DNA of 64,000 nucleotides from Nageia nagi. Taxonomy: Eukaryota > Pinophyta. Each line of letters starts with the position of its first letter. Position 1 is the first letter of the stretch. Below, in pieces: positions 47,101 to 57,744 of this stretch. Location: NCBI GenBank assembly GCA_050084985.1, contig JBITNC010000001.1, forward strand, positions 17,980,001 to 18,044,000. The letters run 5' to 3'. The notes beneath the pieces were generated by a model. It made no database searches, was not told the DNA's origin, and worked only from the letters and a program-made list of their open reading frames with translations. Both the position numbers and the translations under genes were made by a program.

Positions 47101-50100
47101 TGTGACTTTTTGAATGATGCTCCAAGATCAAACATGCATCCAAGGCTAGCGCATGAGTTCAAAAGACAAAGAGGTGACTTTTTTTGGCATGCGCTAAGCC
47201 AAGGAGGAGGTCTAACTTGTTTCGGAGATGAAAATTAGCCAAGTCTTGTGCATAAAATTCTAAAATCAAGTCAAATTGGGAAAAGGAAGGCTAGCACATG
47301 ACACAAAAAGACAAGATTGTCACTTTATCTGGCATGCACCCAAACTGGAGAGACAAGCAAGCCTAGCACATGAAAAAGAAAAGACAAGATGGTGACTTTT
47401 CTGGTATGCGCCAAGTTTGGGAGGGCTCCAGGAATGTTTCAAAGTGAAATTTTGAGGAGAATGGCTCCAAGAAAAGGTGAAATCACAAAGAAATTGAAGC
47501 TAGAAGGTTGGCGCAGGGGTAAGAGAGGCAAGTTGAAGGACAAGCAGGCTTGCGTAGGGTCCCATAAAGCCCCTAGACTTGGCGCATGAGGAAAAAAGGC
47601 AAAATGATGATTTTTTTTGGCATGCACCAGCCCAGAAGACCTCCCTAAACCCCACGTTGGACCCCCAAGTGATAATTTGTGAATTCCTAGCACGCATGCA
47701 TCCCTAGGTCAGCCAAATTGGAGGGATTGGATTATTTTACCTCCATTTTGCCTAATCCTAGCTGACTAGGGTTTTGAGAAACCTAATTTTTGCTATATAA
47801 AGGTGACAAATGTGCTCATTTCTCTAAATCCAAATATTTCTGCTCTTCCATTTTTGCACCAAGGAGGAGTAGAAGAATTAGGGCATCATTTCGAAATTAT
47901 CATCCACTCAAGCTTGTGTGGGAGTCCAAGAGGAACTAGGGCATCATTTCGAATTCTCTTCAAACCAAGCTTGTGTGGGACTTCAAGAGGGCATTAGTCA
48001 AATCACACACCTCCGAAATGGCAGCTTCAAGGAGTGATGCGGCCAAGGAGTATGCCAAGGAATTGGAGTGACTAAGGAGAGATAGCATCATAGACATGTT
48101 CATGAGGGAAGAGGCCTTGTATCAAGGGGCCAAGTTCACCAAAAATGGATTCGCCACCATTGGGGACATGGATAGGCAAAACATTGATCTGTTCCAAGTG
48201 AGGGCGAAAATCAAGAAGATAGACCCCAAGGTTTTGAAGCGAGACATCTTGTTCTTTTTGAGCCTCATGACAACTACGACCATTCCCTTTGAAGTCCCAT
48301 TCCCTGAGTTGTGCGTGGAAGTGAGTCAACATTGGAAGATTGGTGAGAGGGTGCTTTGAGACATTAATGGAGAAGTCGTCATGGATTTTAACCCAGAAGC
48401 GTTGAAGAGTGCACTTCAGTGGACAAGTGAAGAAGACTATGAGTACAACAAAGCAAAATCACTAGCCCTTTACCAAGCCACCAAAAAGTTGGCAAACATG
48501 ATCAAGGATTAGAAATTTGAAGAACATCATGAATTGAAGGGCAATGCTCTCATCAATGCTAAGCGCAACAACTTTCTCCCCATTGTCGACAAGATGATCA
48601 GCATGTTGTCCCGAGTGCTAGGCAAGGAAGACAATAGCAAATTCAAGGAGTTCTTCGGCTTCATCAAGATGATTAGCAAAGGGAAGAGAATCAAGTGAAG
48701 TAAGGTCATCAGTGACACCCTCGTTGATCACCTATCGTCGATTAGTACCACCAAGAAGTTTTACATGAACTCTTATCTGGTGTACTTGCTACCCCATGGC
48801 AAGTATAGACCTACGTCTCTTGGTGAGGAGACCATGACACAAGAAGGGAGTCATGCGGTTTGGAAGTGTTACCCCAATGGAGAGTCGACAAGAAATGGAA
48901 TAGCTACTTCATGAGGAATGACGGCTAGGAGAATGAAATCTACAAAGAGTTAAAAGGAGAAGTCTCAATCTCATGGATCTCCAACTCGAAAAAAGATGCA
49001 CTTAAAAGATATGGGGACTTCTTTCTTCAAACCCATCATTTCTCCTATATCCGAATTTATGGGTCTTCCATGAAGCCCTACCAGTTGCCTAGGTATGTCA
49101 ACAATAGGCTAATCTTGATGGAGATTATGAGGCGATTCGCATACTTGCATGAGCATGTATGGCAGAAGAAATCGGCCACTACCAACCTACCAATCATAAT
49201 GGAAGAGTACCAGTGTCAATTCTGGGCAAATGTGGATACCATGAAGGAAGAACTTGAGAAGTTCGATTTCAAAATCATAAGTAAAGCTGACCACTATTAT
49301 TCAGATCACAAGATTCACAATTTCTTCATGAAGAAGCAAAAGAAGGCATACAATCACAAGTCACTTGGAAGTGAAGAGTTGTTTAGAAATGTGAGTAGTG
49401 AGTCTGAGATGAAGAGAATCCATGCTCAATTGCATGGTGAGGCAAGAACAATGCAAAAAATGGTGGAAGAGAGGATAGATAGATCCTTGGCATCTAACAC
49501 GAGGAAAAGGCAAGAAGAGTTCACTTCACAGGTCACTCAATACCCTTTGGACAATGAGGAACAAGTAGGACAGTATGCTTCTATGCGTGGAGGTCACCCA
49601 GTAGATAGGGTCATGAAACAAGAAAACAGTTGGTGAACCCATATTGGAAGAGTTGGAGGCAATAGCTATGGACAAGAGGACGAGATGTGTAAGGAATGCG
49701 ATAGAAAATCCATCACCCATAGACCACCCTATCAAAAGGACAACTCAACCTCCTACTTCAGCAGTACCATCACCCGACTACCCATCTTCTTCACCACTAT
49801 ACGAAGTACCGAATGAGGATGAGGCGAATGATCAAGCCGACGAGGAACAAGTAGAGAGTCAACTCACCCTATGGATGTAGAACAAGAAGAGAAATCACTA
49901 GAGATATTAGGCGAGAGGCCTAAGCCCCCACCTTCAAACCCTTCCTCATCCAAGAGAAAAGGGAAGAGTCATATCTCACAAGAGGCACCAAGGAGAGTGC
50001 AACAAACAAAGACACCACGCCCATAGTAGTTGATTGAAAGAGGTGATGAAGAGCATTCGAGAGAGGAGATAAGGCAACCAAAGTGACAAAGGTTAGATGT

Positions 50101-53100
50101 AGTGACCACTCAAGAGCCCATTACGGAGACATATCAACCTACAAGCAGAAACAAATGGGGTATAGATGTGGATGAATGCCTTGACGTCTTCAGGATGGAT
50201 GTGGGAGATGAATTTGAAGACCCCAATGAAGATCACCTAGTAGGAGAGACTTCCACTCAACCTGGAAAGAGCTAGACTTATGTTCACATGACCGACAATG
50301 CAATACATATCAAGACAGTATATGCTAACAAGGCAAACCCTCAGAATCAAGGAGACGTAAAGCAAATCAACCAGATAATCAAGATGGGGCCAATTGGGAT
50401 TGTAGAAAGAAAACATTCCATCATAGCCCAACACATATGCCATGACAAAGGATGGGTTGCAAAAAGAAAAAGAAATCAAGAGCTTGAAGAACAAATTGGC
50501 CACCCAGAAGAGATTCATGAGGGAGATAGAGATGGCTAGGATGACCCCCAATGAGCTCAGGAAGCAAGTACCATTGAAAGAGGGTCTAGTGGCAATCAAA
50601 GAGAAGTTGATCGATGAAGTCATTAAGGTGGTAGCGCGATTTGTAGAAGTCCTTCGAAAGGTTTCCATAGAAGAAGAAAAAGTGAAGGGGTTCTTGACAA
50701 ATAGAGTTGAGTTTCTTCAGCAATTGGAGGAACAAAGAGTTATTACAAGATCTCTACCAGCAACAATGGATAGTCAAGTAGATGTCAATTTCTGTAGGGA
50801 ATATTGGTTCCATGTGGGGTGGTTACGACAATCAAGATCTTGGTGTCAAGAATTGAGCAAGGAGTTGTTGAAGGTAAAAGATAAGGTACACTCTCGAATG
50901 GAGGCAATGCAGTATGAAAGTTCCTCAAAGAAGATGATGTGATCAGAGAGGCCAATGAAGTGGCCACAGAGGTGAAACACTTGATTAAGGGTTTGCTTTT
51001 GACAAATGATGTAAATGCTTATCAGACCAGGAGCCATGCTAAGCATATGATGAAGGTGTATGCCAGAAAACTAGAGATGGAGCAAACCGTTCACAAGGTG
51101 GACGACTTCATTGTGAAGAACAAGGAAGCACGCAGTGAGATAGTCTATGGATTGAAGGGATTGAAGCTCGTCACAAGATGGAGCAAACCGTTCACAAGGT
51201 GGACGACTTCATTGTGAAGAACAAGGAAGCATGCAGTGAGATAGTCTATGGATTGAAGCTCGTCACAAGATACTTGGATGATGATTTCGAAGACCACATT
51301 GTTGCCCTAGCGCAATGTCCATAGATTACTTTTATTATTATTTTATTTTCAGCTATAACTATTTTTAGAAATTCAAATAATTAAAATTTTATTTAATGCC
51401 TTGTGAAGGATGAGGATTTAATCCCACATGTGTTGGAGTTAATCTTGTAATGCCATGTGGCAAGTTTTTTTTGGACCTTTGTTTATTTTCTTAAGATTCC
51501 TATTAGGGTTAGGGAAACACTTAGGGTTGCCACCATAACTATTTATAGCCCCTAAAAGCTCATTTTGGAGAGGGATTAGATAGTTTTAAAATTGCAGACT
51601 TAATAATATTTCCTAGCAAACAAGTTTGTGCTAATTGTGAATGTGTAATAATTTTCTAAGTATTGTGTATGCTCTTATTACTTGTGACTATGAACATGTG
51701 TGGTCGCTCATTGAACATGTAACGTGAATGAATGTTATTGATATTGCCATCTTGTATTGCTTTGCATTACTTAGAGCATTTCATAAATCTTGTATGAGGT
51801 GGATGAAAGAGTGCTTGAATATCCTTTGAAGTAATTTGAGTAGTGCTTGAATGCAATAGTTCATAGTTTGCATAATAGACTTGTGTATTTTGGAATGGCT
51901 CCCTATGTCGCTTAGCTTAGGAGCTTCACTCCCATGCTAAAGGCTTGCCCTTGTTTCACCAAACCCATCATCGCCTCAGCTTCACGCTCCTTTCACTAGA
52001 CCATTCGTGTTGTTGGCTAGTGAAGTGGATTAGGAGTGCATGGAACCTATTACAAGTCCGAGAAAGTCGACTTCCAAACCTTGCACCAATCGGTGAGAAG
52101 CCTTACACTAGAGCTGAACTAATATACCCATTGTCCATCCTACACTTTTTCTTTTATTTTTCATTTTCTTTGCACAGCATTTGCACCCCCTTTTACGTAA
52201 TATTCAAGAAACTGCCCTTATCAACGTATTGAGGCAATTTGAGTCCTTGATAAAATAAATGTTATTTGAGTTGGTGATAGCTTCAAACATCTTAGCCAGT
52301 CTCTAAGTCCCGTTCTTTCATATCCACAAAAGAGACTTTTGAGGTAACCAAGCGGAGAAGGGTAATGCCTTCTCACCTAAAGTGTTGGTGTCTTTGCTGG
52401 CATTACAACTTATTTGCCTATCTACAAGGTAGGAAAGAAAAACTACCCAACAACTTCAATTTGGTCTCTGCAATTAAATCTAGTCTTTGCAATCACCAAT
52501 TTGAACTCTGCTTCAATTTTTTGCAACAAGGTTCACTTCACCTCATTTTTCTACAACTGGGCTCTCATAACCTCAACGTTGTACTCTCCTCTATCTCTAG
52601 CCCAAGCTCAATGTGGAGCCTTCTTCAATCTCCGCTCTTTGCACTTCATCTCAACACCTTGTTTTCCCCTATCTCTCCAACCTCACGATTATTCTCTTGA
52701 GATTGCAGCAAATCACTTCCTTGAGATCACAACAGATCACTTCCTTCTTTAGCCGCAGCAGCACTGAGACAGTCTCATTGGCCACATCACAGCAGGAGAA
52801 CAGTCAAGTTGATTGATCTCCACACAAATTGGACATGTTTTCACTAGATCTTTTGTTCATTTTTGAGTTTCCTTGCTAGGGCTTAGCCCCTCTATTGTTT
52901 TCAGCAGGTCACTTTGTTTTTGTTTGTATTTAGGGTCTCTTGGGCCCTGCATGCTGCTTTGCACACTTGTACCTTCTAGTCCCATTGACCATTTTTTGGT
53001 CACCTGTGGACGTTAATATATTTTCTTTCTTTCTTTCTTTCTTGCAGTCCGTTGCAAAATACAAAAAACAACCTACTATCTTTTTGTTCCCATGCAATAA

Positions 53101-56100
53101 TCAATTCACATGTTTTGACACTTTTCTCTTTTTCTATTTACTATGCTACTTCAAAAAAATAGAAAATGATGTCTTTTCAATGAGTAGTTACTACTTGTTA
53201 CAGCACATTTTTCCAAAGTCCAAGACAAATAATAGGTTTTTCCAAGCAAAGTCATATTTCAACCTTCAAGCAATTGCTACCATGGGCTATTACAAACTCA
53301 AAAACACAAATATAGGTCGACATTCAATAATTATGTTCCTCTTGGCATGAACAGGACCAAGATTTGTGATTATGAACTCTATGCTAATCCAATCATATAT
53401 TGCTTCTATTATAGGGTTTATTGGAAATTATTTTTGTGATATTTGACGCAATCTAGGAGTTTAGTTAAAGGGTTTTGGTTTGACTTGCATTAAAATTTAT
53501 AACTATCAATCAAAGGAGAGAAGAGTAACTATAGATTGAATCAACAATTGTTAACTTACAGTGCAAAATAATAAAGTAAATGATATTTGAATGCCAACAA
53601 ATTGGACAAGATTAAGGATAGGTGACTGCCCTTTTTCATATATTGGTGTGGAAATTTGTTATACATGTAGGATGATCATGTCTTTTATTTTATGAGCTGG
53701 GTGACTAGTTACTAGCTTAGTTATCTTAGACATATATCTAAAAACATCGAGAGGTATCAACTTTATGGTGCCTAAGTCTTTTCTTATAAGTGTGATTTCG
53801 AAGATATATGTCTAAGATATCTAAGCTAGTTACGTCATAATTAAAGTTAAAAATATTGAAGAAATATATGTTATTTCTAATTCATTGAGAATATTGTACA
53901 AATACGCTTGAAACAAAATATATTTTAATATTATTTTATAATTTTAATGAAAACTTTAATAAATGAACTTCCGTAATTTGTTATTTCTAATTTTTATATT
54001 TTCAATAAATATATATATAATTATTAAAGCTATGGCAGCTTCTAGTATTATATTTTTCTAATTAGATTCTATAATTTATTATTTTTAATTTTTATAGATT
54101 CAATAGTTTTAATAGATTTTATTATAAAAATTACATTTTTTAATAAAGCAATTTATGATTTCAACAAATATCATTTTGAGATCTATTTTATAAAGATTTT
54201 TTTCAGTTTTTATTATCATTTTGTTATGGATAGATCTATTATTTTAATGTTATGTAGATCTATTAATAATTTATTCATTTATTACTCATTTTCACTTTAT
54301 ACCATCTACTTTTTATATTTTGGTTGCAATATATAGATCAATAAAAGGTTTAATTTAGTTGATTAAATGAAATACATACAATTTCTAATTCCAATGTGGA
54401 TTATTAATAGTACATACAAACATACTTGATATATTTATTTGCTTATATATAGATATCAATTATTATTATATAATATTTTATTTTATTAAAAGGTTGTTAT
54501 TCTTAATTTTTTAATTTTATTATCAGTAATAAAAAAATAATTTATTTCTCGTAATATATATATATATATTGAAAAAATAATATCCAAATTTGAAATTATT
54601 TCTACATATTAAAATAATGTTAAATTTATATATTTAACATATAAATAATTTAAACTCATAAATTTACAAATCATTTAATTAAAATGTATTATTTAAAAAT
54701 AATTTTAATCTGATTTAAAATTTATTATAAAAAAATTTTACCAAAACAATTATTGAAAAAACTCATTACATGATATCAGAATGTCCATAGTTTGTAATCT
54801 ATAATAATGAGCAACGAAAAATATTTGAAACAGATGATAATGTGATAATGCACGTAACGAAAAATGGCGAGCTCTATGAAGACATTTAGTGGAAAAATAT
54901 CTAGCAACTGAATCTCCCTGGCTGGACTTACAGCCTTATATCATGACCATCAACCACAATAGCATAAACTGCATGACATTGAGAAAGGAGTTGAACAACT
55001 CTGGTTACCATGCAAATGGGAAGTCCAACAATGTACGACCTAAAAGATGCCCAAGACGAGCTTTTCATTCCATGAAAATATGGAGACTCTCATCAATATT
55101 TTGATAGCTGTTAGTTATCTGTAGATTGTTAAGTTGTTAACCAAATTGATCTGTCATGCAAAATTATTGTTGATTGGCTGAAGGACAGATGTGTGGAAGA
55201 GAAGTGATCTTCAAAAACTAAATGATTTTACTCCCAACAAAGTGCAGGAGATCAGCTAAACAATAATTTGAGATGGATGCCCTTCATTTCACATCAATTT
55301 TGAATGCACTGCAATCTACTTTGCAATTGTACAGAAACAATTCATTTGCATACCCATAAACAACAATTTTGGCAATATGAACACCCATAATAAATATATG
55401 TTATCACTATTCTGTAAATTAATGTGAAAATATCGAAGATATGTTTTGTTCATAATTTTTATATTTATATAACACTAAATTAAAAGAATTCAAAGTCGGT
55501 CAATATTTTTTAATTAATCCCCTCCCCCAGCTGCCATTGTACGATGCCTCTAGGCATAATAAAAAATCACCAAACCTTGTAAATTGGATACTTTTTATTA
55601 GGATCATGCCAGATATCTTGGGTAAAAGTTGTTTTTATCTATGAATTGATAGATAAGGGAGTTGGAGAGGTGGGTAGTTCAAAGCTCTCGGATACGGGAG
55701 ACCCAGGTTCAAAACTTTCTGCCCTTAAAAGTTGAACATACCTAAAATCCTATCGAGTTGATGGTAGATGCAGATAAGATGCGGATCGTGCCCCCCGTGG
55801 ATTTTGATGGCGTGGATACCCCTCAATCGCGGCTCTAAGCTTAAGAGGTCATGGTGGTCTATATCAGAGAACAAACTCCAAAAAAGAAAATTGATTTTAT
55901 TTTTATGAATACATATAAATGATTAACTTTATCTAGCAATATGATAACAATCATATCTTTATGAAACACCTATATTTGAAACAGTCTGCCGTAATATTCA
56001 TAATCAAACTTCAGATGCATCAGATCTTGAATGGATCAGAGAATCCTTAAACAGATCCCAGTAAAACGACATAAATCAGCTTCAAACAGACGAGATGATC

Positions 56101-57744
56101 TATTTGTAGTCCATCGCCGTTGATTAGTTAAAGGATATTTCAAGTTTTAAATATCAATGACTTAAAGATATGCAGCAGTTAGCTGCTGAAAGGAACTCAC
56201 ACAACAAAACCTGATTGATCACAACATCCCAACCAATATATAGAGTCACCAGTGTAGGTTGACTCGACCACATGTGACTCTCCAAATGACTGGAATCACA
56301 ACTTTCAAACCCGGATTTAACCCCCGAGGGGTAAGCACTCCATGGAAATTCCACCAGAGACCTAGATCTAGATATTCAGTTTGGCATAAAGTACCATAAA
56401 TTCCACTTCAAAATCAATAAAAGCGAAATGATTGAAATTCATCATACCACTGAAAACCCCCTCAAAATCAATAAAAACTACACCTGATTGCTTAAATCCT
56501 CCACAGAATCAATGAAAAGTGGCACAATCCATGGTTGGAATCCATCATACTACTGAAACACACAACAGAATCAATCAAAACAGCCACATATATCAGCTGG
56601 AATCCAACATGACACCGAAACTTTCTTCAAAATCAACCAAACAAGGCTCACCCTATTGTTGGGATCCACCATATTAGCGAAACCCACAATAAAGCCAATC
56701 AAAAAGAGGCAAACGAATTCTATTGAAGATATTGCAACACTAAAAGCCAACTGAACTGGTCAAAACCTCGGTTGACTGGTTGGACACCCACCAATATCCA
56801 AATTCCAATGATGATGTTACAAATATGATGCTCTTTACAATGATGATGCTAATAACTTAGAATAATGTCTTGCAATGATGATGCTCGCGCTTTCATGGAT
56901 GATATTAAAGTATGTGAATGCGACTATAAAGAGCTTCTAGATGACTCTGAATTGTGCAGGTCAGGTGGGTGTCTGATATTATAAATCCCCCATTTACCAA
57001 CCCAAAAACAATTATATGAACTGAAATCAAATTAAGTAGAAATCCGTATGCTACTAAAACCCACCTCAAAATCAACATAAATACAAGCCACTTGTCAGAA
57101 TTCACCGTGACATTTAAACCCACCTCAGAATTAACCAAAACAGGCAGACACAATTGTTGCAATCCTCCACAGTAATAAAACCCACCACAAAAGCAACCAA
57201 AATAGACACAAACAATACTAGTAGTCCATCATAGAACTAAACCCCATCTAAAATTCAATTAAAAAAAATTGTAGGAAAAACCTATTTTACAAATCCCACT
57301 TCAAATAGAATCAAAACAACCACACCCAATTTTTGCAATCCACCATAACACTTAAACCAACCCCACCCAATTGCTGAAGTTTCCCACATTAGTAAAACCC
57401 AACTCCTAAATCAAATCAAAGCCATCACACTCAGCTCTACTCCAATTGTTAAACGCATCCACACATTCAACTCCCAAAAAAAAATGAAGTTAACACCAGC
57501 ATACCTGCAATGGAAGGTGCTCCGAAACATTAGCTGCAGCCTGATCTGAGCCAACACTTGTTACAGATGAGGCAGCCATGACTCTCACAACCCAAGGTGC
57601 CTTCAACTTCTGATGCTTGATATCTCTCAAGAATGACAATGTCATGTAAGATCTGCACGAATTTTCTGCTAGGCCAAGGTTCATCCCCCTTGGCACCATT
57701 ACTACTGTAGTGAATCTAAGCACCTTTGAAATACTCCTAGTCAT
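42997..57744 (-). CDS. Class I aminotransferase gene (kynurenine / glutamine transaminase K type), two exons, possibly disabled
   Basis: Exon 1 (57505-57744, 80 codons) and exon 2 (42997-44144) join CAG|GT...AG|GTA in phase 0 and give ...EHLPLQ-VSHRLEKFKTTIF. This matches the Arabidopsis At1g77670-type enzyme, which reads 'PVQVAKRLEKFKTTIF' at that place. The enzyme is PLP-dependent and moves an amino group between amino acids and 2-oxo acids. Exon 1 is basic and serine-rich with few acidic residues, so an organelle-targeting leader is likely. Exon 2 has INLGQGFPNFDGPEFV, VTSGCTEAIAATMLGL, FAPFYDSYEATLS, TDEVYDKL, the PLP-lysine block SLGKTFSLTGWKIGWA and the C-terminal GVVAIPTSVFYL. One base is missing in the NPTGK motif (near 43642-43644), so the present sequence is frameshifted. 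Confidence 0.85.
45725..46450. mobile_element. LTR-like fragment (solo)
   Basis: The words AGATTTATAGTGGAAACCC and AATGTGGGTAAAAACCATTG are typical of plant LTR sequences, and AACTCAATAATCTTCTGCAG / AGTCCAATAACATTCTACAG at 46195-46255 are short internal repeats. I found no second copy in the window, and no gag or pol beside it, so it is probably a solo or truncated LTR inside the intron. Confidence 0.4.
46600..47690 (+). repeat. Degenerate tandem array with GGCATGCGCC core
   Basis: About nine units repeat the scheme GCTAGCGCATGA-nnTCAAAAAGACAAGA-nTTGTGACTTTTTTT-GGCATGCGCCAAG. GGCATGCRCC cores lie near 46667, 46783, 46898 (variant), 47205, 47328, 47402 and 47616. Spacing is irregular, 75 to 150 bp. 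The array ends just before a TATATAAAGG word (47793) and the decayed ORF at 48018, so it may be the 5' non-coding part or promoter-side array of that element. Confidence 0.65.
47792..47802 (+). promoter_or_regulatory. TATA-like word upstream of the decayed ORF
   Basis: GCTATATAAAGG lies about 225 bp before the ATG at 48018. Context (an array upstream, a reading frame downstream) makes a core promoter plausible, but no start site can be seen. Confidence 0.4.
47850..47985 (+). repeat. Direct repeat GGCATCATTTCGAA...CAAGCTTGTGTGGGA
   Basis: The words AGGGCATCATTTCGAA and AAGCTTGTGTGGGA...CAAGAGG occur twice, about 60 bp apart, in the leader before the decayed ORF. Confidence 0.6.
48018..51320 (+). 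pseudogene. Long decayed ORF of unknown family (probably a repetitive element gene)
   Basis: Starting MAASRSDAAKEYAKELE at 48018, the sequence stays protein-like for over 3 kb through stops and frameshifts. Parts: ALYQGAKFTKNGFATIGDMD and DILFFLSLMTTTTIPFEVPF (48096-48359); FKEFFGFIKMISKGKRIK and KKFYMNSYLVYLLPHGKYRP (48630-48800); MRRFAYLHEHVWQKKSATTN and coiled-coil stretches (49070-49636); an S/P-rich linker; then long K/E-rich helices (50442-51250). No RT, integrase or transposase motif is seen. The pattern recalls large hypothetical proteins found in repeats of conifer genomes, but I cannot name a family. A 101-bp duplication near its end shifts the frame. Confidence 0.5.
51076..51278 (+). 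repeat. 101-bp tandem duplication inside the decayed ORF
   Basis: GATGGAGCAAACCGTTCACA... from 51076 repeats exactly 101 bp later from 51177, with one visible substitution (ACGCAGTGAG against ATGCAGTGAG) and a small gap after TATGGATTGAAG. As 101 is not a multiple of three it shifts the frame, so it arose after coding constraint was lost. Confidence 0.85.
51340..52350. other. Non-coding flank of the decayed ORF, possibly its 3' terminal region
   Basis: Contains GGGTTAGGGAAACACTTAGG and a TATTTATAGCCCC word (about 51540) that look LTR- or promoter-like. No matching copy exists upstream of 48018, so a terminal repeat cannot be shown. Confidence 0.35.
52800..53045 (+). mobile_element. LINE copy C, 3' end only
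   Basis: TTGTACCTTCTAGTCCCATT, TGACCATTTTTTGGTCA and GGACGTTAATATATTTTC followed by CTTTCTTTCTTTCTTTC match the 3' ends of LINE copies A (complement of 11838-11990) and B (42100-42190). Upstream of about 52900 the match fades, so this is a severely 5'-truncated insertion within the intron. Confidence 0.8.
53703..53850. mobile_element. MITE-like element with about 35-bp inverted repeats (copy 2)
   Basis: TAGTTACTAGCTTAGTTATC + TTAGACATATATCT (53706-53740) is the near-perfect reverse complement of AGATATATGTCTAAGATATC + TAAGCTAGTTACGT (53814-53848). The core between them shares GAGGTATCAACTTT with 8156-8199. The total length of about 145 bp fits a miniature inverted-repeat element. Confidence 0.65.
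55655..55890 (+). mobile_element. SINE-like element with a tRNA-like head
   Basis: The head GGTGGGTAGTTCAAAGCTCT, then ACGGGAGACCCAGGTTCAAA at 55670-55714, resembles pol III box A and box B (GGTTCRANNCC; here GGTTCAAAACT) at suitable spacing. The element continues about 160 bp through GATGGCGTGGATACC to an A-rich end (CCAAAAAAGAAAA at 55878). The general build is that of tRNA-derived plant SINEs. Target duplications were not found. Confidence 0.45.
56430..57440. repeat. Intronic minisatellite, about 60-bp degenerate unit
   Basis: About a dozen units carry AATCCACCATAC-nACTGAAACCCACC-nnAGAATCAATCAAAACAG and a loose spacer (CACACCCAATTGTTG). Unit anchors lie near 56440, 56494, 56540, 56602, 56660, 57040, 57101, 57160, 57220, 57337 and 57385, about 50-65 bp apart. 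The array is interrupted at 56740-57000 by other sequence with an ACAATGATGATGCT repeat. It ends only about 70 bp inside the intron from the donor site of exon 1. Confidence 0.7.
57505..57744 (-). CDS. Exon 1 of the aminotransferase gene: organelle-targeting leader
   Basis: Eighty codons, MTRSISKVLRFTTVVMVPRG onward to SDQAAANVSEHLPLQ, ending in the donor CAG|GTATGC. The first 50 residues have many R/K/S/T and only one acidic residue, as in chloroplast or mitochondrial leaders. The catalytic domain starts only in exon 2. An upstream ATG at 57751 opens a four-codon frame (ATG GTC CAT GAC TAG) overlapping the start codon; it could weaken initiation, or the true start may be a later Met. Confidence 0.75.

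Larger units (their letters stand above)
44145..57504 (-). other. Intron 1 of the aminotransferase gene, 13,360 bp
   Basis: Donor GTATGC after CAG at 57505 and acceptor TTGTAG before 44144 give a GT-AG intron in phase 0. It holds an LTR fragment, the GCATGCGCC array with the decayed ORF element, a LINE 3' end, a fold-back element, a SINE-like element and a minisatellite array next to the donor. 44150-45720 and 53850-55480 hold nothing I recognise; 53850-54780 is extremely AT-rich. Introns of this size are common in conifers. Confidence 0.8.

Noticed and set aside
52365-52816. Three overlapping plus-strand frames of 67-112 codons
   Set aside because: Low-complexity pyrimidine-rich DNA upstream of the LINE C end is open in several frames at once, which is typical of composition rather than coding.
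55670-55715. A functional tRNA gene
   Set aside because: The box A and B words are imperfect and no cloverleaf with paired acceptor stem can be drawn; a SINE head explains it better.
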